In this document: positions 10,258-18,522 of the stretch, one piece after another | Position numbering within the stretch: position 1 is the first letter of the stretch | Layout of the letters: every line of letters begins with the position of its first letter | Assembly: GCA_028681335.1 (NCBI GenBank) | Contig: JAQUIT010000010.1 | Location: 62,001 to 126,000 of the forward strand | Direction: 5' to 3' | Length of the DNA: 64,000 bases | DNA from: Desulfuromonadaceae bacterium | Lineage (GTDB): Bacteria > Desulfobacterota > Desulfuromonadia > Geobacterales > Pseudopelobacteraceae | Translations under genes and position numbers: made by a program | Notes under the pieces: generated by a model | Told to the model about the DNA's origin: nothing | The model's database searches: none | The model's input: only the letters and a program-made list of their open reading frames with translations

Positions 10258-10744
10258 GCGCGCGACCCTGCTGTTATTTAGTCTCGTCATTGCATCAATT
10301 ATAATCCAGGTGTCATTACTTCCAGTATTTATACGTCCACCTTTCAAACCGGACCTGTTACTCATCATCATGGTGTTTGTCTCGCTGCGCGAATCATTCG
10401 AGGTCGGTGCTCCCGTGGCCTGGCTGCTCGGCCTGCTTAACGATGTCTATAGTGGCCTGTACCTTGGATTGGATGCTGCCACCTTCTTGATTCTGTTTCT
10501 CATTATCAAAAGCGTATCAGACCGCTTGTATGCCGACAGTGCCATCCTTTTCGTGCTTACCGTTGCCGGCGTCTCCCTGGTAGGATTGACGATCAACCTT
10601 TTGCTGATTCTAATGTTAACCGAGTCACCAGGAATAGCTTATTCGATGTTTTCAGACATATTCCCCAGGCTTTTGGTAAATGCTTTCATTGCATCAATAG
10701 TTTCTGCTTTCCCTGGGTTTGACTGTCAAGTGGAAGTATCATGA
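10250..10744 (+). CDS. mreD: Rod-shape-determining protein MreD
   Basis: Small integral membrane partner of MreC in the elongasome. 164 residues, almost entirely hydrophobic with about five predicted membrane helices. The MreD-typical PFKPDLLLIIMVFVSLRE and LGLLNDVYSGLYLG stretches are visible. The start overlaps the mreC stop, and GAGG at 10241-10244 favours ATG 10250 over GTG 10244. The stop overlaps the mrdA ATG by 4 nt (ATGA), so the chain is translationally coupled. Confidence 0.9.
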   Translation: MSRRATLLLFSLVIASIIIQVSLLPVFIRPPFKPDLLLIIMVFVSLRESFEVGAPVAWLLGLLNDVYSGLYLGLDAATFLILFLIIKSVSDRLYADSAILFVLTVAGVSLVGLTINLLLILMLTESPGIAYSMFSDIFPRLLVNAFIASIVSAFPGFDCQVEVS

Positions 10745-12684
10745 AAGAGCGCCGCTTCGTCAGGGAATTACTGGAATCCAAACAACGGATACTGGTGCTT
10801 TCGTTTGTGGTCGGGGTCGTTTTCCTGTTTCTGGTCATACGCTTATGGCATCTGCAGATACTACAGACAGAAAATTATCAGGCTATGTCAGAAAACAACC
10901 GCCTTCGCTTCGTGCCGGTGGCTGCTTCACGCGGCACCATAATGGACCGCACCGGCAAGATTCTGGTCAACAACCGCCCCTCGTTCAGCCTTGCTATTAT
11001 TCCACAGGAAGTTAAGGATAAAGAGGCACTTCTCACCCTGCTCTCGGAATTGCTTGGCCTTGATAGGGCTGACATGGCCGGCAGATGGGAAAAAAGTATG
11101 GGGCGGGCCAAATACTACCCGATTGTTCTGGCCTCCAACCTTACCCGTGACCACGTTGAGATTGTTGAAGAGAACCGTCTCCGGCTGCCTGGCGTTGAAA
11201 TAGAGATGAAACCGGTACGAGAATATAGTGGCGGAGAGCTTGCTGCCCACCTCCTCGGCTATATCGGAGAAGTCTCCGAAAAAGAGCTGGACTCCGAAGA
11301 TTTTGAAGCTTACAACCCTGGCGATTACATCGGCAAGAACGGCATAGAGCGCGCATTGGAAGGCGACCTCCATGGCAACGATGGCGGGCGACAGCTTGAA
11401 GTTGATGCCCGTGGGCGGGTTTTGCGTACAGTATCAGAGAGTTATCCAACTGTCGGCAGCAGCGTTATGCTAACAATCGACGCTTCACTCCAAAAGCAGG
11501 CAGAACTTGCTTTTGGTGATCAAGCTGGAGCAGCAGTTGTCATCGACGTAAACAGCGGGGAGATTCTCGCCTTCGTCAGCAACCCCGGGTTTGATCCTTC
11601 CCTTTTTAGTGGAAGACTGCCTGCTGATATTTGGCAGGGGTATCTTAATGACGTGCGTCATCCCTTGGAAAACAAGGCACTCAGCGGACAATATCCACCC
11701 GGCTCTACCTTTAAAATGATTACCGCCCTGGCTGGCTTACAAAACAACTTAATAAACGACTCCACTACTGTTAATTGCAACGGCAGCCACAAACTCGGGA
11801 CATCCACGTTCAAATGCTGGAACAAGAAGGGACACGGAGTGACAAATCTTCGTAAATCCCTACGGGAATCGTGCGATGTGTTCTATTACGAACTGGGCGA
11901 GAAACTGGGGGTGGATAAAATTGCCGCGGCCGCTCAAGCTTTTAAGCTTGGGACCCCTCTCGGAGTTGAGCTGTTGAATGAGCGGAGCGGACTCATCCCG
12001 ACAGCTGAATGGAAGCAAAAACGCTTCGGCAAACGGTGGTATCGTGGAGAGACCCTCCCGGTAGCAATCGGACAGGGTGCTGTTCTCTTGACTCCGATTC
12101 AGTTGGCTTCAATGACGGCAACCATTGCCAACGAAGGCACCATCTATCGTCCCCATCTTGTGAAACGAATCGTTGATGCTGACGGCAGGACTCTGAGGGA
12201 AACGAAAACCGAAATTATCGGCACCGCTTCTTTTTCCAAAGAATCATTCCGGCTGGTCAAGCAGGGGATGCTGGCCGTTGTGAATGAACCGGGTGGCACC
12301 GGTTCCATGGCAAGATTGTATGACGTTAAAGTAGCAGGGAAAACTGGCACATCGCAGGTAGTCAAACTGCGTGACAGCAAGCAGGGCATACCCTACCAAT
12401 ACCGTGATCATGCCCTTTTTGTAGCATTTGCCCCCTTTGACAATCCTGAAATAGCTGTGGCAGTAGTCATCGAACATGGAGAGCATGGCGGAGCTGCCGC
12501 CGCTCCCATCGCAGGCAGAATACTGAGAACATATTTTGACGGTAAAAAACCACCACGCAAGGAACCATCAGAAACGGCAAAAGAAGAGTCCGGAGATGAA
12601 GACACAGTGACCGTAACAGATGAAAAAGAAATGCCGGCTGTCGTGAAAGAGGTTCGCCCCCCGGGGGATGCCGTCCATGATTGA
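10741..12684 (+). CDS. mrdA: Penicillin-binding protein 2 (elongation transpeptidase)
   Basis: Class B PBP that cross-links lateral-wall peptidoglycan with RodA. 647 residues: an N-terminal membrane helix (about 18-42), a PBP dimerisation domain, and a C-terminal transpeptidase domain. Its active-site motifs are complete: SxxK in PPGSTFKM (Ser about 323), SxN-type SCD (about 379), and KTGTS (about 537). The tail after about 605 is hydrophilic, rich in Glu, Lys and Thr, and poorly conserved. The 4-nt overlap with mreD and the overlap with rodA indicate tight coupling. Confidence 0.95.
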   Translation: MKERRFVRELLESKQRILVLSFVVGVVFLFLVIRLWHLQILQTENYQAMSENNRLRFVPVAASRGTIMDRTGKILVNNRPSFSLAIIPQEVKDKEALLTLLSELLGLDRADMAGRWEKSMGRAKYYPIVLASNLTRDHVEIVEENRLRLPGVEIEMKPVREYSGGELAAHLLGYIGEVSEKELDSEDFEAYNPGDYIGKNGIERALEGDLHGNDGGRQLEVDARGRVLRTVSESYPTVGSSVMLTIDASLQKQAELAFGDQAGAAVVIDVNSGEILAFVSNPGFDPSLFSGRLPADIWQGYLNDVRHPLENKALSGQYPPGSTFKMITALAGLQNNLINDSTTVNCNGSHKLGTSTFKCWNKKGHGVTNLRKSLRESCDVFYYELGEKLGVDKIAAAAQAFKLGTPLGVELLNERSGLIPTAEWKQKRFGKRWYRGETLPVAIGQGAVLLTPIQLASMTATIANEGTIYRPHLVKRIVDADGRTLRETKTEIIGTASFSKESFRLVKQGMLAVVNEPGGTGSMARLYDVKVAGKTGTSQVVKLRDSKQGIPYQYRDHALFVAFAPFDNPEIAVAVVIEHGEHGGAAAAPIAGRILRTYFDGKKPPRKEPSETAKEESGDEDTVTVTDEKEMPAVVKEVRPPGDAVHD

Positions 12685-13777
12685 TCGCCGCCTCTTAACC
12701 AACATTGACTGGGTTCTTTCCGGACTGGTTGTAACAATCTGCCTGCTCGGCATATTGAACATCTACAGCGCAACAACCCCCTACAAAATCGTCGGGACTG
12801 CCTACTTTATCAAACAGTTTTACTGGATGCTGTTGGGAATGAGTATTTCACTGGCCGTCTGCAGCGTCGACTATCATATCCTTGAAGACCTGTCCTACTG
12901 GCTTTACGGACTATTATTGTTTCTGCTGCTGGCGGTACTTGCTGTCGGCAGGCAGTCTATGGGTGCTACCCGCTGGCTGGACCTCGGCCTTTTTACCATT
13001 CAACCATCAGAACTGATGAAGCTTGTCATCATCGTAGCCTTTGCCCGTTTTTTCAATAACTTTCAATCCGTCGGCGGCCTGACGATCAAGGAAGTACTCC
13101 TTCCTTTGGGACTTCTGGCTCTTCCGGCGGCGTTGATCATGAAACAACCGGATTTGGGAACCGCCACCCTGGTCATGCTGATCGCTCTATCCATGGTGAT
13201 CTATGTTGGCTTGCGCTGGTCGACAATAATCACCTTCACCTGCATTACGATCCCTATGGCCTGGATCGGCTGGGCTTTCATGCTGCGCCCGTATCAGAAA
13301 AACAGGGTCCTGGATTTTCTTGACCCGGAACGTTCACGGCTCGGGAGCGGCTATCACATCATTCAGAGTAAAATTGCTGTCGGTTCCGGCGGCTTCGCCG
13401 GCAAGGGTTTTGTCAAGGGTACCCAGTCTCAGCTCCGCTTTCTCCCTGAGCAACACACCGATTTTGCCTTCTCCGTCTTTGCCGAAGAGTGGGGCTTTAT
13501 CGGCTGCCTGGTGTTGATCATCCTTTACCTTTCACTGGTGCTGTGGGGACTCAACATAGCCCGCCGCTGCAACGACCGTTTCGGCGGACTGCTTGCAGTT
13601 GGAGTCACCGCCATGCTCTTCTGGCATATTGTTATCAATATCGGCATGGTAATCGGACTATTCCCGGTGGTCGGTGTCCCGCTGCCGTTTTTTTCCTACG
13701 GAGGGACATCCATGATCACCTCCATGGTTGGAATCGGCCTGCTGCAGAATATCAGTATGAGACGGTTTATGTTTTGA
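12677..13777 (+). CDS. rodA: Rod-shape SEDS glycosyltransferase RodA
   Basis: SEDS-family peptidoglycan polymerase that pairs with PBP2. 366 residues, about ten membrane helices. Family hallmarks include GATRWLDLGLFTIQPSELMK, KQPDLGTA with the essential Asp, LGSGYHIIQSKIAVGSGG, FLPEQHTDFAFSVFAEEWG and PLPFFSYGGTS. ATG 12677 is preferred because GGGGG lies about 9 nt upstream, overlapping the end of mrdA; ATG 12668 is also in frame. It is the last gene of the operon and is closed by a long palindromic terminator. Confidence 0.95.
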   Translation: MIDRRLLTNIDWVLSGLVVTICLLGILNIYSATTPYKIVGTAYFIKQFYWMLLGMSISLAVCSVDYHILEDLSYWLYGLLLFLLLAVLAVGRQSMGATRWLDLGLFTIQPSELMKLVIIVAFARFFNNFQSVGGLTIKEVLLPLGLLALPAALIMKQPDLGTATLVMLIALSMVIYVGLRWSTIITFTCITIPMAWIGWAFMLRPYQKNRVLDFLDPERSRLGSGYHIIQSKIAVGSGGFAGKGFVKGTQSQLRFLPEQHTDFAFSVFAEEWGFIGCLVLIILYLSLVLWGLNIARRCNDRFGGLLAVGVTAMLFWHIVINIGMVIGLFPVVGVPLPFFSYGGTSMITSMVGIGLLQNISMRRFMF

Positions 13778-13785
13778 TCGGAGAG

Positions 13786-13825
13786 TTAAAAGCCCCGCCT
13801 GCAAATTTGCAGGCGGGGCTTTTAA
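13786..13825. terminator. Perfect 40-nt palindrome, bidirectional terminator
   Basis: A 20-bp perfect inverted repeat with no spacer (TTAAAAGCCCCGCCTGCAAA and its complement) lies between the convergent rodA and SPFH genes. Each strand ends in a T-run (CTTTTAA), so it can terminate from both sides. Confidence 0.92.
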
Positions 13826-13850
13826 TTATACAAACATAAACGTCGTCGGC

Positions 13851-14699
13851 CTACCCTTTCCCCATCAGCCCCCGAATCGCCGCCGGCAGATCTGACGGCA
13901 AAATCACCAGCTTGGCATTTGGCGACGTCGCAATCTTTTGCAACGTATTTATGTAGCGATCACCCAGCAAGAAGACGGCCGGCAGATCATTATCCTTGAT
14001 CGCCTCACTGATATCGCCAATCGCCTTGGCAGACGCTTCAGCCAGCCGGATCTGAGCTTCCGCTTCGCGTTTTGCCGCCTCAAGCCTCCCCTCAGCTTCG
14101 CGGATGGTGGCTTCGCGCTTCCCTTCCGCTTCCAGTATGGTGGCCTGCTTGAAACGGTCGGCACTTGCCTGCTGCTCCATCGCCTTCTGCATCGATTCTG
14201 ACGGCTTGATGTCCTGGATTTCTACCGATTGTACATAGATGCCCCACGCGGCAACTTCCTTGGAGATGTTTTCCTGAAGGCGGGCCTTGATATGCTCCCT
14301 TTCAGAGAGGGCCCGGTTGAGGTCCATCTGGCCGATGATCGCCCTCAGCGACGTCATGACCAGGTTCTGGATAGCATATTCGTAGTTCTGGATTTCATAT
14401 ACGGCGCGGGTCGGGTCGGTAACCTTGATAAACGCAATCGCATTCGTGATAATGACGGCATTATCCTTTGTAATAACCTCCTGAGCGCCGATCGAGAGGA
14501 CATCACCCTTGGTCGAAACACGGTAGGCAACGATGTCAATATAGGGAAAAATGAAATTGAGACCCGGCTTGAGCGTGACATGGTATTTGCCAAGTCGCTC
14601 CACAACCCACTCCTGCCCCTGCGGAACTGTCTTTACCCCGGCAAACAGGGTTGCTGCCACCAGAACCAAAAGAACTACAAAAACAATAATACCCGGCAT
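13851..14699 (-). CDS. SPFH/band-7 (stomatin/slipin-like) membrane protein
   Basis: 282-residue stomatin-type protein. One N-terminal hairpin or transmembrane segment (about 2-22) is followed by the SPFH domain (about 25-190; PQGQEWVVERLGKYHVTLKPG, RVSTKGDVLSIGAQEVITKDN). A helical coiled-coil part then has repeated Glu/Ala/Arg-rich units (EAEGKREATIREAEGRLEAAKREAEA, about 200-230). Such proteins form large membrane microdomain cages, and bacterial homologues resemble QmcA. It lies 16 nt downstream of an NfeD-like gene, the classical bacterial pairing. The exact role is unknown. Confidence 0.9.
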   Translation of the reverse strand: MPGIIVFVVLLVLVAATLFAGVKTVPQGQEWVVERLGKYHVTLKPGLNFIFPYIDIVAYRVSTKGDVLSIGAQEVITKDNAVIITNAIAFIKVTDPTRAVYEIQNYEYAIQNLVMTSLRAIIGQMDLNRALSEREHIKARLQENISKEVAAWGIYVQSVEIQDIKPSESMQKAMEQQASADRFKQATILEAEGKREATIREAEGRLEAAKREAEAQIRLAEASAKAIGDISEAIKDNDLPAVFLLGDRYINTLQKIATSPNAKLVILPSDLPAAIRGLMGKG

Positions 14700-14715
14700 G
14701 TTTTTTCCCTCCCGC

Positions 14716-15162
14716 TTAGATTATTTCTACTTTGAGTATCTGCCCTTCAATATCAGCAACCCTGACCCGGTCACCGACATGGAGTATTTCACTGGAATAG
14801 CAACTCCACTCATCGGCGCCAAGAACTGAAATCCGGAACTTGACGATCCCCCGGCCATAGCTGTCTTCGGTACCACGGATAATGATGCCGGATTCTCCGA
14901 CAATTCCCTCTTTTGACATCCCGGCGTGCGTCCGGTCACCCTTGGGCTTCAGATATTTGAACCAGAGAAGCGTAAAAGCGACCGATGCGAATGACCAGAG
15001 CGCGACCTGCCCCGCGAGAGGAAAACCGGGCCACAAAAAACCCAACAGACCAACCAGCAGCGCCCCCATCCCGAACCAGATGATCGTGAACGAAGGGATA
15101 ACCAGCTCAAGCCCGATCAGACAAAAACCGGCAACAATCCAGTACCACCATTCAATCTGCAT
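14716..15162 (-). CDS. NfeD-like membrane protein
   Basis: 148 residues. Two to three membrane helices (about 5-70) precede a C-terminal OB-fold beta domain (about 85-148; GESGIIIRGTEDSYGRGIVKF ... HVGDRVRVADIEGQILKVE). It is the short NfeD form without a ClpP-type protease domain. It is co-transcribed with the downstream SPFH gene and probably acts as its membrane partner. Transcription starts in the 130-bp region shared with the divergent small gene at 15296. Confidence 0.85.
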   Translation of the reverse strand: MQIEWWYWIVAGFCLIGLELVIPSFTIIWFGMGALLVGLLGFLWPGFPLAGQVALWSFASVAFTLLWFKYLKPKGDRTHAGMSKEGIVGESGIIIRGTEDSYGRGIVKFRISVLGADEWSCYSSEILHVGDRVRVADIEGQILKVEII

Positions 15163-15295
15163 ATAGCACCTCGTCAGGATTCTGATAGTTGCTGTGACTA
15201 TAGCAGATATTCAGCAAATGTTACATTATCCGTCATAATTTTCTCTTGCAAAAGCAGCACGATCAGCGCTATTTTAATTAAAAGGGAGGTATGAC

Positions 15296-15493
15296 ATGGA
15301 TACCAGCTCAATTTCAGGTTCTTCGCTTCTTATGGCAGCCGGACAGACCCGTCAGGCCATTTCAACAACGCTGATGAAACAGGCGGCTGACCAGCAGAAC
15401 ATGATTGCTGGTTTGCTCGCTGAGAATGCTAAACAGGCCCCTCAACCTGCAACAACACGCAACAGCAATTCCACTTTTTCCACCTACGCTTGA
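15296..15493 (+). CDS. Small YjfB-like putative motility protein
   Basis: 65 residues with a good GGGAGG ribosome site 9 nt before the ATG. The opening MDTSSISGSSLLMAAGQTRQ and the following helical, Met/Ala/Gln-rich part resemble the YjfB (putative motility protein) family. The Thr/Ser/Asn-rich C-terminus looks disordered. It is cytosolic, with no signal peptide. It is a stand-alone unit with its own terminator, and no flagellar genes are nearby. The family match is by eye and moderate; the function is not established. Confidence 0.6.
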   Translation: MDTSSISGSSLLMAAGQTRQAISTTLMKQAADQQNMIAGLLAENAKQAPQPATTRNSNSTFSTYA

Positions 15494-15513
15494 AGCATAA
15501 TACAGAATCTACC

Positions 15514-15546
15514 AACGTCCTGCTATTCATTGGCAGGACGTTTCTT
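15514..15546 (+). terminator. Intrinsic terminator after the YjfB-like gene
   Basis: A 10-bp stem (AACGTCCTGC/GCAGGACGTT) with a 9-nt loop, followed by TCTTTT. Confidence 0.85.
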
Positions 15547-15609
15547 TTACAGACACCATTCAGTTGACAGCTACCAGACTCTCGCAGCCATTTGAATGCC
15601 ACTTTTGCG

Positions 15610-15638
15610 TTGACAGGGCCGTGGCGCAGGGCTATAAA
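15610..15638 (+). promoter_or_regulatory. Strong sigma70 promoter of the Mg2+ transport operon
   Basis: TTGACA (15610-15615), a 17-bp spacer and TATAAA (15633-15638): a near-consensus promoter. Predicted initiation near 15645 places the M-box aptamer at the very 5' end of the transcript. Confidence 0.8.
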
Positions 15639-15649
15639 TTCTGGCTACA

Positions 15650-15808
15650 TATTCCTCGTTAGCATGAGGCGTTTGCACAAACAGATGCTACTACCCAGAA
15701 ACGTCGAAAGACGCCAATGTGGTCACCAGGTTTTGTCGGATTAAGGCTCAACCTAATGTAGCTGGAACTTTTCCTACGTTGTGCACTGCCGAAAGTCAAC
15801 CAGGGGGG
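15650..15808 (+). promoter_or_regulatory. M-box (ykoK leader) Mg2+ riboswitch
   Basis: The leader carries the conserved blocks of the M-box aptamer in order: GTTAG-ATGAGGC (about 15658-15670), CTACTACCCAGAAACGTCGA and AAGACGCCAATG (15690-15719), GGTCACCAGG, GTCGGATTAAGG, GTAGCTGGA, TCCTACG, and the closing TGCACTGCCGAAAGTCAACCAGG block (to about 15804). P1-type pairing is CCTCGTT with AACCAGG, and TGCAC pairs with GTGCA. In this class Mg2+ compacts the aptamer and turns expression off. The downstream genes are Mg-related, which fits. Confidence 0.92.
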
Positions 15809-15831
15809 AAATGTCTTGATTGCATCTTTGT

Positions 15832-15862
15832 AAAGACCCTTTCTTCCTGAATGGGTTTTTTT
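15832..15862 (+). terminator. Riboswitch expression-platform terminator
   Basis: AAAGACCC pairs with GGGTTTTT (one G-U pair) across a 13-nt loop and runs into T7. It sits about 30 nt after the aptamer and just before the start of the MgtE-like gene, as expected for a transcriptional OFF switch. A competing TCTTT/AAAGA pairing overlaps the left arm. Confidence 0.7.
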
Positions 15863-15883
15863 GTTTTAGTGAAGGCTTATATT

Positions 15884-17146
15884 ATGACGATTGAAATAAA
15901 CGAAATATACCTGAGCTCCGTTATTGGGCGCTCGGTAATCAACAGTAACGGCGATCAGATAGGAATTCTTCGTGACCTGATCATGGTTCCAGGCGAAGTA
16001 TTCCCGGAGGTTTCCCATATTGTTATTAAATCGCGTAAAGGGTTAAAGACGCTTCCCTGGGGCGATGTTACTCTCTTCACACATGTGGTTATTTCAACCG
16101 GCAGCATCAGACCAAACCGCCTGACCACATATCTGCCCGGAGAAGGAGATATCCTTGTCAAGCGCGACCTGCTGGACAAGCAGATTGTCGATGTCAACGG
16201 TGCCAAGGTTGTTCGTGTTAATGACATAAAGCTCGGCAAACTGAACCACAAGCTCTGCATCTTTTCGGTAGATATCGGTTTTCGCGGATTGCTCAGAAGA
16301 CTCGGCTATGTACGCTTTGGTGAGCGTTTTGCCCAGGCTATCAAGCGCGAGATTCCACACAGCGAGATCAGCTGGGAATACGTCCAGCCACTTGAAGCTC
16401 ATTCATCCAAACTGGCACTCAATATTGCCCGCAATCAAATGAACGAGATGCACCCTGCCGACCTCGCCGACATCATCGAAAACATCCCGATTCAGAACAT
16501 CCGTACGGTGCTGAACAGTATTGATGCCGAGACAACCGGCGATACCATTTACGAGCTTGAAGCGGATATGCGTAATGTGGTCATTAACCAACTTAATGAC
16601 GAACAGGTGTCCGATATTCTGGAAGAGATGGAACCGGATGAGGCGGCCGACGTTCTCTCCGATCTTCCTGAAGACAAGGCTCAGGGACTGCTGGAGATGA
16701 TGGACCAGGAAGATGCTGAAGACATTCAGGAGTTGTTGGAGCATGAGGAAGATTCTGCTGGCGGCTTGATGACCCCCGATTACTTCCGGCTTACCTCACA
16801 GATTTCAATCGGCCGGGCTCTTGAGCTTTTGAAAGAATGCGCAAATGATGTCGAGACCATCTATTACGGATATATTGTGGATGGAGAAGACCGACTTGAG
16901 GGGGTTGTCTCTCTCAAACAGCTCCTGATGAATCCTCCTGAAACTCATATCACGGATGTTATGGAAGAGAATATCAAGTTCGTGCATGTTGACTCCGAGC
17001 CGGAAGATATGCTCGAAACCCTGGCAAAATACGACCTGATTGCCGTCCCGGTTCTGGATTCTGATGACCGCATGGCGGGCATTGTTACGGTAGACGATGT
17101 TCTTGCCCATTATCTGCCGCAAATTATCAAGATTAAACGGCGCTAG
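15884..17146 (+). CDS. Cytosolic PRC-barrel / MgtE_N / CBS-pair protein (Mg2+ sensor-like)
   Basis: 420 residues with no transmembrane helix. Order: PRC-barrel-like beta units (about 1-80 and 85-165; SSVIGRSVINSNGDQIG, KQIVDVNGAKVVRVNDI), an MgtE N-terminal superhelical domain (about 195-300; HPADLADIIE, MEPDEAADVLSDLPEDKAQG), and a CBS pair (about 300-415; GGLMTPDYF ... ITDVMEENIKFVHVDSEPEDM). In true MgtE channels the acidic N and CBS domains sense cytosolic Mg2+ and gate the pore; here the channel domain is absent. I chose ATG 15884, because an earlier in-frame ATG lies inside the terminator hairpin. The Nramp-type transporter starts 4 nt after its stop, so it is probably a regulatory partner (inference). 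Confidence 0.85.
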   Translation: MTIEINEIYLSSVIGRSVINSNGDQIGILRDLIMVPGEVFPEVSHIVIKSRKGLKTLPWGDVTLFTHVVISTGSIRPNRLTTYLPGEGDILVKRDLLDKQIVDVNGAKVVRVNDIKLGKLNHKLCIFSVDIGFRGLLRRLGYVRFGERFAQAIKREIPHSEISWEYVQPLEAHSSKLALNIARNQMNEMHPADLADIIENIPIQNIRTVLNSIDAETTGDTIYELEADMRNVVINQLNDEQVSDILEEMEPDEAADVLSDLPEDKAQGLLEMMDQEDAEDIQELLEHEEDSAGGLMTPDYFRLTSQISIGRALELLKECANDVETIYYGYIVDGEDRLEGVVSLKQLLMNPPETHITDVMEENIKFVHVDSEPEDMLETLAKYDLIAVPVLDSDDRMAGIVTVDDVLAHYLPQIIKIKRR

Positions 17147-17149
17147 AAT

Positions 17150-18448
17150 ATGTTCCACAGCCTCTCACAATTCAGATTCCTGAAACCGCTGAAAAGCTTC
17201 AGCCCGCGCAACGTGATGATTTTCCTGGCCATCCTTGGCCCCGGCATTATCACAGCAAACGTGGACAACGACGCCGGCGGTATCGCAACCTATTCTCTGG
17301 CTGGCGCTCACTACGGCCTGACGTTGCTCTGGACCATGATTCCGACAATGATTGCACTTGTGGTCATTCAGGAGATGTGCGCCAGAATGGGTGCCATCAC
17401 CGGCAAAGGGCTCTCCGACCTGATCCGCGAATCTTTCGGCGTCAAGGTAACTTTTTACGTTATGATAGCCCTGCTTCTTACCAATATGGGCAACTCCATT
17501 TCAGAATTTGCCGGCATAGCCGCCAGTCTTGAGATTTTCGGTATCAGCAAATACCTTTCCGTACCGGTCTCTGCGGTCCTTGTCTGGCTGCTGATAGTAA
17601 AAGGGTCGTACAAGGTGGTGGAAAAGGTTTTTCTGGTGGCCTGCCTGGTCTATGTAGCCTACCCGATTGCAGCCTTCATGGCCGGACCAAAGTGGGACAT
17701 TGTTCTCAAGGCAACGGTAACCCCCACGTTCCAATCCGACAGCGGCTTCCTGATGACAATGATCGGCCTCGTCGGTACGACGATCGCGCCATGGATGCAG
17801 TTCTACCAGCAATCTGCCGTCGTTGAGAAAGGTATTACCGCCGATCAGTACAACTTCACCCGACTGGATGTCATCATCGGCTGTATCATGGCCATTACGG
17901 TCGCCTTCTTCATTGTGGTGGCCTGTGCAGTTACCATCCATCCGCTGGGCCTGAAAATTGAAACTGCCGCCGACGCTGCTACAGCGCTTAAACCGCTAGT
18001 CGGCAGACATGCATCGGCACTGTTCGCCTTCGGACTTTTTAACGCCTCTCTCTTTGCCGCCTGTATCCTGCCGCTTTCAACCGCCTATTACATCTGCGAA
18101 GGATTGGGATGGGAATCCGGAGTTGACAAGAATTTTGAGCAGGCGCCGCAGTTTTTCTGGCTCTTTACAATCATCATTGCCATCAGTGCCGGGCTGATTC
18201 TGATCCCGAATGCTCCGTTGATGACGATCATGTTCATTTCACAGGTAGTTAACGGTGCCGTCCTCCCCTTCGTACTGATCTTCATGCTCAAGCTGATCAA
18301 TGACAAAAACCTGATGGGGGCCTACACCAACGGTCTCTCATTTAATTTCATCGCCTGGCTCACCGTGGTAATCATGATAACCCTGACATTCATTATGACC
18401 GTTGACATGGCTATTCCTGGTCTGCTCAAACGGCTGATGATTTTTTAA
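17150..18448 (+). CDS. Nramp-related Mg2+ transporter (NRMT type)
   Basis: 432-residue Nramp-fold (LeuT-fold) transporter with about 11 membrane helices. The TM1 motif, DPGN in Mn/Fe transporters, is DAGG here (Asp41-Ala42-Gly43-Gly44). The TM6 MPHN motif is replaced by APWM (Ala213-Pro-Trp-Met216). Loss of the soft-metal ligand Met and of the Asn is the hallmark of Nramp-related magnesium transporters, which admit hydrated Mg2+. The M-box riboswitch upstream independently supports Mg2+. It should not be called MntH. It is coupled to the MgtE-like sensor gene and followed by a strong terminator. Confidence 0.87.
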   Translation: MFHSLSQFRFLKPLKSFSPRNVMIFLAILGPGIITANVDNDAGGIATYSLAGAHYGLTLLWTMIPTMIALVVIQEMCARMGAITGKGLSDLIRESFGVKVTFYVMIALLLTNMGNSISEFAGIAASLEIFGISKYLSVPVSAVLVWLLIVKGSYKVVEKVFLVACLVYVAYPIAAFMAGPKWDIVLKATVTPTFQSDSGFLMTMIGLVGTTIAPWMQFYQQSAVVEKGITADQYNFTRLDVIIGCIMAITVAFFIVVACAVTIHPLGLKIETAADAATALKPLVGRHASALFAFGLFNASLFAACILPLSTAYYICEGLGWESGVDKNFEQAPQFFWLFTIIIAISAGLILIPNAPLMTIMFISQVVNGAVLPFVLIFMLKLINDKNLMGAYTNGLSFNFIAWLTVVIMITLTFIMTVDMAIPGLLKRLMIF

Positions 18449-18466
18449 GTCACTATCCTATCCCCC

Positions 18467-18515
18467 TGAACGTAAAGAGGCCCGGCGGTAATTGCGCCGG
18501 GCCTCTTTACGTTCA
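18467..18515. terminator. 21-bp perfect stem, bidirectional terminator
   Basis: A 21-bp uninterrupted inverted repeat (18467-18487 with 18495-18515, 7-nt loop) containing CCCGGCG lies between the convergent transporter and DUF4124 genes. CTCTTTACG on each side supplies only a weak T-rich end. Confidence 0.85.
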
Positions 18516-18522
18516 TTTCGAA

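Noticed and set aside
17150-18448. Calling the Nramp protein a Mn2+/Fe2+ transporter (MntH).
   Set aside because: The DPGN and MPH motifs are replaced by DAGG and APW, and the upstream RNA is an Mg2+ riboswitch.
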